Below, one piece after another: positions 56,206 to 64,000 of a DNA stretch of 64,000 nt. A program made the position numbers and the translations under genes. Location: positions 1,426,001 to 1,490,000 of the forward strand of contig JACCLO010000014.1 of assembly GCA_029448655.1 (NCBI GenBank), written 5' to 3'. Below the pieces are notes generated by a model, which was not told where the DNA came from, searched no databases, and saw only the letters and a list, made by a program, of their open reading frames with translations. Numbering within the stretch: the first letter of the stretch is position 1; every line of letters begins with the position of its first letter. The DNA is from Wolfiporia cocos. Taxonomy: Eukaryota > Basidiomycota > Agaricomycetes > Polyporales > Phaeolaceae.

Positions 56206-56829
56206 AATGGAATGAAGCAGGACCACAAGGTTCTGTGCAACACCTCAGTCATAATTGCTTATAACATACTATTTTGTGAGTTCACCAAAACAAGAGTGTA
56301 GTTCGCTTTGCACGAATTTCACAGTATTGACGTAGCATTTTGCAGTCCGCAATTGAGCTCTCATATTCTACGGCTCGAATCTCAACCAACTTGTGATGAG
56401 TGAATTTAACAACACGATGACCGTGCATCGGGTCGCGAGACACCCAGACAACTTACTTCCCACCTCAAGATGCACAATTTATGCAGCTATTATTCTTCGC
56501 TTGACTTGCCAGCCGATGTACTTTCGCCAGGAAGTCAGCGTCCAAGCCTTATCACAATGTTTTTCATATAGATTCGAGCTCGTCAACACCCCCTGCATGG
56601 TCTCAGCCCAAGGCCATGTGCCTAATGATTAGTGTCCTCTTGTCATCAATGCCGGTTATTCCCACAGACTACCTCCGCGTCCTCTGCGCTTTGACTGATG
56701 GGGCATTGCTCAGCAGATGTTGGATAGCGTTTACTGCTCCTTCCTCAACGGTTACATGCCTCCAGCATGCAGGAGCAGGAGAACATCATGTGGAGCCAGT
56801 CCTTATGGCCGTCTGCCTGTCGTGCCGGA
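56206..56829. other. Intergenic, no gene seen
   Basis: About 620 bp between the hydrolase stop and the first recognisable permease remnant. Short frames only. Confidence 0.45.
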
Positions 56830-58420
56830 CGCCTTGCAGAGGTAGACTACAAGAGTGAGTCTAAGAGTAAGTTCTCCGTGAGTTCTCTTCCCTAGCTTCC
56901 CTTGAAGTTCTATCTGACGTATATTCTAGCTCGTCGAGACAGTTGCGTCTTCATCTCCGGTCGTGCCTGCCATATTCCGGTCAACTTCTACTGTATCCCT
57001 CGCCATAGCTTCAGGTAGAAGCTTCCTGATTCGTTTGTGCCAATGCCGCTCAAACACATCGTATGCTGGCACGTTGGCCTCGTCTTCGGCTGGCTAATCC
57101 CCTGTATGCCCGTCCTGTGCGTTGCCGCATCAATGGCGGAGCTGGTGTCCTGTATGCCGCAAGCACAGCTCTTGCTCTACTGGCTGTCTGTGCCATGTCT
57201 GCGCAGGACAAGTGTGGGGCTATACCACTTCTCTGCCAAGCTTGCCCCGGAGAGATACTCGGCACATCACAGGCTGGGCGAACATGACCGGGCAGGTGAC
57301 ACTCGTATGCTCCACTGACTATACCCTGTTACCTAGTGCCCGACTTAACTGCGATGATCCCTCGTGAACTTACACAGACCGGATTGATAGATTGAGGATG
57401 AATGCCACCGCTATCGCGGTTGGAACGGACTGCACAAACAATCTTGGCGCTGGTCCGACCTATGGGATCCTGCTAGCATACTGTTCTGTCATGGAATAGG
57501 AATATCATCAGCGGCAACATTATAAGGTTCTAGCTCGTCTTTATCTGCTGTCTCTTCTCGTTCTATTGCATGGGAAGGCATCATTGAATATCTATAGTCG
57601 GCGTGACTGTAGGCGCAATCATTGTTCTGCTCTGGAGAAATTAGTGTCACCACGAAGGTGGCTTTGACGAGTCCTTCGGGAATCACACCTACTGGGACAA
57701 CAGTACGCCGCGTCATTTTCAATATGCAATCTGGTCATCCATACGGATGATTTGCTCCGCCTAGACGGTTGGGCGTTCCTACTGTTATTTGTTGCTCCGA
57801 TGTAAGCATTCACTGGTCGTAGGTGTTTACAGTTTTACCCATGCAATGTATTTGTTGACATAACGTAGATGACTCTGCGGTTCATGATTGGGCAGCCCCT
57901 ATTGCTATTCTGGTGTCTGTGTTCTCTTGGGCCTTCTTGGATAGCTGTTTATAATCGCCGCTCCTTTGCCACGCCGTTTGTTTCGGATTTTCTGCTACCA
58001 CTCTGAGGTCTCTAAAGTACAGCGTTCCTCAACATGAAGGCTATTCTGAGTTGACTACACCTATATCTTCTAGCGCATCTGTACTGGGATGTATGCATCA
58101 TATGCGGCCCCAATATTTCACCGTATTACTTTAGGAAGACATAAGGTTGCCCTGGGTCCATTTGCCCTCGGTAGTTGGTGTGTATCAGTTGGCGGTTGCG
58201 TGGGCGGCATACATGATCGTGCTCGATTGCTTTCCGATGAGCCAAACGGTCGACACGCAGACAATGGGTAACGATTCGCTCTCTACCATACGATTGCACT
58301 CACTAATGCACGTGGATCAGATTACGCTGTGGTCATTATAATGGGTGTCTTCATGTTTGCCACTAGCTCGTGAATAATGTCCGCCAGACGTTGGTTTGTT
58401 GGTCTACTCCCCAATGTGTG
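56830..58420 (+). pseudogene. APC-family amino acid permease pseudogene
   Basis: Pieces of a 12-helix permease occur in order but in different frames. Near 57085-57170 is a SMAELVS-x-MP block (family signature at the end of helix 2). Near 57235-57320 are SAKLAPERYSA, then GWANMTGQVTLVCSTDYT in another frame. Near 58130-58260 are LGRHKVALGPFALG and AVAWAAYMIVLDCFPMSQTV. Near 58320-58400 is YAVVIIMGVFMFATSS, followed by TGA where the family has Trp, then RRWFVG. The stretches between have further frame changes and stops that introns alone do not explain. The likely ancestral role was amino acid or choline/GABA-type uptake at the plasma membrane. Confidence 0.65.
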
Positions 58421-59016
58421 GTATGCAAGCAAAATCGGGCGTGGAGAGGAGACCTTAAAGTCGAAGAAAAGCCTAGTGATATTGACTAATTGCTCCGATG
58501 CTCGAGAACGCATCTCCAGGCCCGAACCTTGTTCTTGGTATCGTGACATTCGATGCCAGGGACGGATTGTGATCACATTCCGAATAAAGGAAAGCCATTA
58601 ATTGGTATATTGTGTATGCGAAGTACACATATAACGATGATACAACTTTTGCTCTCTACGAAGACGGATTTGACAATGACAATATGCGAACAAGTCCAAA
58701 GAGAGGAGCGTTGGAAGAAGGATGATACAGATGCTAGTGTGAGAGATGCGGATCGGGAAGAGGAGCTCGGGTGAGCAAGCGTGGCGTATCGTAGGATGCT
58801 ATAGCAGTGTGCGGCTCCGAAGTTGGCTCGGTGATACATGACCAGCGTCCGCGACAATGCGAAGAATTATGGACGAATTATACCGGAAGGAAGGTATGTA
58901 TGCACGTGGAAGGAACGTGAGTGCGAACAGAGAGTGCGCAGTGGTACGTCTAATCAATCATGAATGCCCGGGTTTTGTATATGCAAGAAATCAGTCCGTT
59001 CTGTGTAAGGTCCATA
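58421..59016. other. Intergenic, no gene seen
   Basis: About 600 bp between the permease remnant and the 3' end of the minus-strand coiled-coil gene. No supported feature. Confidence 0.45.
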
Positions 59017-62000
59017 TTACCGTAAGCCGTACTCCCGCAATTTTTGCAAGATGGTATCCATGTCGGGCTCCTTCTTCGCGGTGCGGTCCAAGACTTGCCC
59101 AATAGAAGGCGATGAGTCTATCTTCGCGTTGCTATTTGATCCTGTAGGCGCCGAGGATGATGTTGACATGCTGCCAGTGATGCGCGTAGTATGCACCTCA
59201 TTGCTCGACTTCGGTGATGGTTCGCCTTCGAATGCTTTGTCCGTGTTGCCATCGAAGGCACGCCTTGGCGTCTCCGGGATCGATGAGAGTCCTGATGAGG
59301 CAGTCTCTGCGGCGGTGAGCGATGGCAAAGATGACAGCACCGAGCCAGAGGAAGATCCAGCAGGTGTTATCTGTCCGATGCGCAGATCGGGAAGCGATGG
59401 GATGGTCGGGATATCGACATCCAAGCCCAGTCCTGTAGAAATCGCTGGTAGGACTGGTGAGCTCGTCCGCCGTGCCTGCCTCTGCCTGACGGCGGTGATT
59501 ACTGGGTGCTGCGCCGCACCGTCCGTCAGTGTGTTCGATCTTACCCGGCTTACTGCGGCCCCATTCGCATTAATGGGGCTAGTGGTATGAGTAATGGGGC
59601 TGGCAATCGCATCTTCCTTCAGCGGGCTAGAAGCAAGCGGTGCAATGAGATCCGAGACGGACTTCTGCATTTCAACGAGTCCTTCTTCGATGCTATCGAA
59701 GGTAGACTCCAGCGACATTCCCCGCTGCAGCTCTCCCGCGCCATTCAGAATGGGGCTTGGCTGTGAGGACTTGGAGCCCGAGCGTAAGCGTGCTACGGCG
59801 CTGATAGGTGGGGGAGAGTCGCCCTTGACGATGGCTCGCTGCCCGGCATTCATCACAAGCCAACGCAGACCGGTGATCTCGCGCTCGCGCCTGCGCGCCT
59901 GATCCTCGAGGACCTCAATCCGTTGCATGAGCTCGTTCTTCTCAGCAGCATGCCGCTCGGAGAGCGTCAGCAGATACGATGACAGTCTTTTGTACTTGGC
60001 ACTCTGAGCGTTTAGCGCATCTCGTAGCTGCTCAATGCTCGCCACTTCGCCAAGGTTATGATCCTCGGTGATTTCCCTGACGGGAGTCTTGGGTGTGGTC
60101 TGCGCGAATGTGCTACTGTTGGGAGTGGGTGGCATGTCAAGAGATCCGTTGCCAGTAGCATCGTTGCCAACAGTAGTAGCGGAGCCCATAGACGAAACGG
60201 TACTCGCACGCGAGCGGAACAGCATGTGATGTACTTGTCCCACAGATATGTGTGATGCGAGAGTGGGGATAGTCGGCAACGCTGTCATTGGAGGACAATC
60301 TTCCTCTCTCTCTGGCGTTGTACCTTGCAAAGGGGCTGTTGGCGGGGGAGATGGTAGCGGCTCCGCGGGCGGACCGGCCCGAGGCTTGCGCAAAGCCGTG
60401 AGAAGTGGCGGAGGCACTTTCCGTGTATGCAAAGATGGCGCCGATGTTGAGGATGGGATTTTGCTGCGGGCCGATGACGGGCTTGAAGGTGCATGACCGG
60501 CAGCAGTTGAGCCCTCAGACTGCGATGTGCCCTCGGGTATGCTCTGCGGCACCTCGACGGGTGCCTTCTGCTTGCCGACAACCTTCGGCAAACTGGCCGC
60601 GGTAGTGGTCGCGTGTCTGTGCAGTCTGCCCTGTGACGCCCTCGCGAAGGATGTGAGCGCGTTGTGCGAGCTCTTTGAGCTGATACTCGCAGCGCTGGAG
60701 ACTAGCTCATCCCCGCTGACATCCGACCGCGAACCGCGCCGCAGACTGTTCGAGCTCCTCGGCGGCATTGGGAAGCGCAACGGCGACTGTGGCGACGACG
60801 GCGAGCTTGGCGGACTCATGCTCGGGGGACGCGAGCCTGATGCGCGCGCGTCCCTACCGTCACGCTCACGCGAGGTATGTGAAGATCGGAAGCCAGGCTG
60901 CGGGATGGCAGAGCGAAGGGGTGGGGTAGGGGGCGTGCGCGGGGTTGTGCACTGCGTCTCGTCTTCCTCTTCGATATGGGGAGGAGAGACGGTGATGATC
61001 GGCCGCTTGCCACTCTTAGAGGGAGCATACGTGTGATTTGCTGGCTTGTCCTCACTGCGTCTGCTTTGTTCAAACGATGCAGACCTCTGGGAACGCGGCG
61101 CGCGGATTGTAGCGATGGAGGATGGTCCATTGTGTTGAACACTCGCACTATCGGCTTCAGGCTGATTCTTTGAGGGAGTAAACTGGGCGAGGGCACCGAA
61201 GGAAGGAGGAGAGACGTTTAATGGAGGTAAAGACGAAGGAATGGAGTCATTAACATTAGGAGAGGGTGATGTGGAGATTGAATTCCGAGCCGTGCCTTTG
61301 CTGTAAACAGGACGTCAGTGAGTAGGTTGTGCGGCAGTAGGAAGGCTGGGATGCAAATATCGCACGAGGCCATGAAACAAGAGGTAATTATGACGTTCTG
61401 CGCATAGAATGATCCCGGAAATCAGGGATCTTGTCCTCGCAAGCAATGAGCATAGGTGAACAACGATGAATTCGTATCGTTGGTTACCACGGGGGTTGAG
61501 GACACTGGGCAGTTCACAATATATGCACTACTCGCTCGCTGGATGCATAGCACGATAGCATATTGACAACGCGCATGTAGTCGCACAATATGATGACCAA
61601 GGCGTCCTGGCATGCGTCTCGATATTTGCATGAATCATGAAATGCCGTTGACCAGGATTGACACGCGCGAAGTCCAATCCCGAGTACCGCCATTGCGCCG
61701 CATTCAGCTCGGGACTTCATTCAATTACCCACGTGCTCCCTCCATCCACCAGAAACGGGAGCACTTACCTAGCGATAGAAAGTCCGCGCTGGCGCTGGTC
61801 AGCATGAGGTGCAGACACGGCATCTGCGTCCAATGGCGTCTTAGCTTCTGCAGACTTGATCTTGGCAGATGAGGGCGAGACGGAAGTAGACTTGCGCCTA
61901 CGCGTGAAAAATGAGATCTTGGTCTTTGCCTTCGCTGAGCTCGCATCCAGCTCTGGAAGAGCCGGAACTGGGGGTAGTAGATTCGCCTCCGGCGGCCTTG

Positions 62001-62082
62001 CATCCGCTCGTCCACCGCGAAGCAGATCAGAAAGGTCTGAAGTCTTGGAGCGCAAACGGCCTGTTGTAGGCCTACTCAGCAT
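59017..62082 (-). CDS. Large Ser/Pro-rich protein with central coiled coil (865 aa)
   Basis: Exons 62082-61769 and 61300-59017 sum to 2,598 nt, joined by one intron of 468 nt, long for this locus. Most of the protein is low complexity (Ser, Pro, Thr, Ala), with many SP/TP sites. One ordered stretch, about residues 520-600, is a heptad-like coiled coil (SIEQLRDALNAQ, then RLSSYLLTLSERHAAEKNEL, ending GLRWLVMNAGQ). The last 15 residues are again helical (DMDTILQKLREYGLR). No enzyme motif. It may be a scaffold or cytoskeleton-associated protein, but no named family is recognised. The start is placed at MLSRPTTGRLRSK; the frame is open 25 codons further upstream. Confidence 0.8.
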
Positions 62083-64000
62083 CTCGACGTCGCGACCTTG
62101 GGTGCCGCAGTCCCAACGTGAAAGAGCGTAAGAAAAAGAAAGAACGTGGTGAGACAAGGAGGGGGAGGCCGCATCCGCGAGCGGAGGAAGGACGTTATCA
62201 ACGTTGAAGTGTTTGGTTTTAAGGTTTCATGACAAGGTCTCCCGAACGAGCAGATTCCAATTCGACATGGGCCATGCGCAGGCAATAGAACTTCCAATCA
62301 CTCTCCGCGACGCTGGCAAGTCGATTTACTTCCGGCCATCGGCTATCAACGATCCTCTTCCAGGGCTCACCGTTTCCAAGTCGGTTCATCCGCCGTCGGG
62401 GTCGCTTGTTCGCCTAACGATCTCTGCGCTAGCTGACATTCTCGACGACGGGCCACACTGTAGGACGCTTGTGGATTCCAACACGAAATACCATAATCAG
62501 CGGGACATGAATTTGTGCGCAGCGCTGGTGGCGCCAATCCATGTCTCACGTTGGGCGTCATGAAACCACTCCGTCGCTAATAACGTTACCAGTAATGACA
62601 GTTACTTCAAATTGACCACAACAATGGCAAAGTAACGAATCCGAATCCGCACTGGGTGCAAGGTATTCTCGACAGCCTACCTGGTCGCACCGCCCGCCCG
62701 TCAGTTGTAGCTGAGACTCTCCATATCCGTACTATATCTGGGAAGGTGCTAGTTCATCAGCGTTCGATAGCCATGCGGCGGCGCGGCATCAATGTCGACC
62801 ATCTTTGGCCCTCAGACCATGCTCCACGTTGATCTCGTTAATCAGATTTAGATAGAGCCTCAGATTTTCTTCTAAACCAATGCTAGACACGCTGGCGACG
62901 CAAGCACATAACACTGCGGGTCGTTACGTGTTGCTCTTTCACGCGCCTCGGGACAGTGAGCCGATGGGTGAGTTGAAACCGCCGGCGGAGGCAATGGCCA
63001 GAAGAGTCTCCGCACTTGGTTAGAAATAGCGGAAATTTTCATGTCCGATCCGGGAGATACAAAGAGATTCAATCTGCCAAGGGATTCCGCGATGAATTCA
63101 GGTGCAGGTGGGGCCCAGACTATGGTCTGGGGTTCATTAGCTCGTTCATTATCATTCGTACTATTGGGCTACCCGATCAGGCTGAAGAAGACTGCCGGAT
63201 TGCTCGGGCATCACAGAAGGAACCCTGTCGGATCCACGAGCCTGCATGCATCATGAGCAAGTCAAAGCGGCTTCGAAGTGCCGAGTCCCTCGGGAGACGC
63301 GAGGCATCAATAACGGCACGGAGGGGATAGTGCAACAGAACACGGGCGAGGACAAAAGAAACCAACTCACAATTAGAAGACGGCGTCGCTATGATCCTTG
63401 TAGTCCTCAAGGATTTTCAGCTACGCAAAACTGCAGAACTCGTCTATATTCCCGCAACGCGATGTGGATACGGAGTGGCACAGCATACCGGCGAGGGCTT
63501 GGATTTAGAACTTGCTTCGGCGGTGGCGATGTCTAGAATGTCTGGAATGTCTTCGGTCACTATGGGAGCAAAACCGTCGGTTAGCGATCAGGCATCTCAC
63601 GGTCCCTGCTCCCTTGTACGTCCATCGCCCTTCTTTTCTTCGTTCTTCGAGCCTCTCGAAAACGTTGACACTGCAATCCCCACACAGATGCGAAGTGATC
63701 TAGATGATCGAGAAAGTTGAGTCTGTCGAACAACGTACCCTTGATCAGATGAATCCTGATGTTGTTTCAGGTTGTCGAGTGGGAGACGTAGGCTGGGGCT
63801 CGGGTGTTGCAGTTGCGACGGGTAATTTAATCGCCTAAAGTACTTTATATGGTGGACATATTCTAAGGAGGTTCCTCTTTTCTCCTCACGATGATTCGGC
63901 CGCTCACTAGGTACCAATGACTTGCCTCTGAAATCACACGCCGTTTCGCTATGTTCCTGTTCGAGACAGATATTTTTTGCGGTCAGTCGATGTTCAAAAG
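62083..64000. other. Right-edge region, no gene supported
   Basis: About 1.9 kb. Frames on both strands (for example 63391-63720 + and 63917-63597 -) overlap each other and have no recognisable motif. A gene whose body lies beyond the window cannot be excluded. Confidence 0.4.

Noticed and set aside
1..64000. CRISPR arrays, rRNA or tRNA genes
   Set aside because: No regularly spaced repeat-spacer pattern, no rRNA-like sequence and no convincing tRNA A/B boxes were found by reading. A tRNA scan would be needed to be certain.

Overview
The window looks like nuclear DNA of a filamentous basidiomycete, probably an Agaricomycete. Genes are dense and broken by many 35-80 bp introns. There is a 1,3-beta-glucan synthase, a velvet regulator, a secreted aspartic peptidase resembling the wood-decay fungus enzyme polyporopepsin, a protein kinase of a type common in Agaricomycetes, and chromodomain Ty3/Gypsy retrotransposons. 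No gene is organised as in bacteria.

The left 26 kb (1-26,300) is a repeat island. It holds: (i) the 3' part of a Ty3/Gypsy chromovirus (1-5633) whose 3' region is open in two frames, one encoding two CCHC zinc knuckles, and which carries an inverted solo LTR of its own family; (ii) a young, complete Gypsy element (7018-14696) with 383-bp LTRs identical by eye, a 5-bp target duplication, one intact 2274-codon gag-pol frame with an embedded dUTPase, and an 11-nt self-priming signal like that of Tf1. This element split a kinase gene; (iii) nested terminal-inverted-repeat elements and minisatellites (15.4-20.3 kb); (iv) two more solo LTRs of the first family (19,230 and 20,839); (v) a decayed TA-flanked DDE transposon (21,718-24,860); (vi) a helicase fragment between inverted arms.

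The right 38 kb is ordinary gene territory. In order it holds a velvet-domain regulator (-), aspartic peptidase (-), BAH plus zinc-finger protein (-), FKS1 glucan synthase (-), a small membrane coiled-coil protein (-), a calmodulin-dependent-type kinase (-), a SPIN90/Ldb17-type Arp2/3 regulator (-), an RSC7/SWP82 chromatin-remodelling subunit (+), a mitochondrial protein of unknown function (-), an alpha/beta hydrolase (+), an APC-type permease pseudogene (+) and a coiled-coil/low-complexity protein (-). I assembled the introns by hand from GT/AG (once GC/AG) borders, reading frame and family similarity. Every exon sum given is a multiple of three.

The genes do not form one pathway. Several concern hyphal growth and the cell wall (FKS1, the SPIN90-type actin regulator, the calcium-type kinase) or transcription and chromatin (velvet, BAH, RSC7). 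The strongest signals for follow-up are the dUTPase-bearing self-priming retrotransposon and the dual-frame 3' region of the first retrotransposon.
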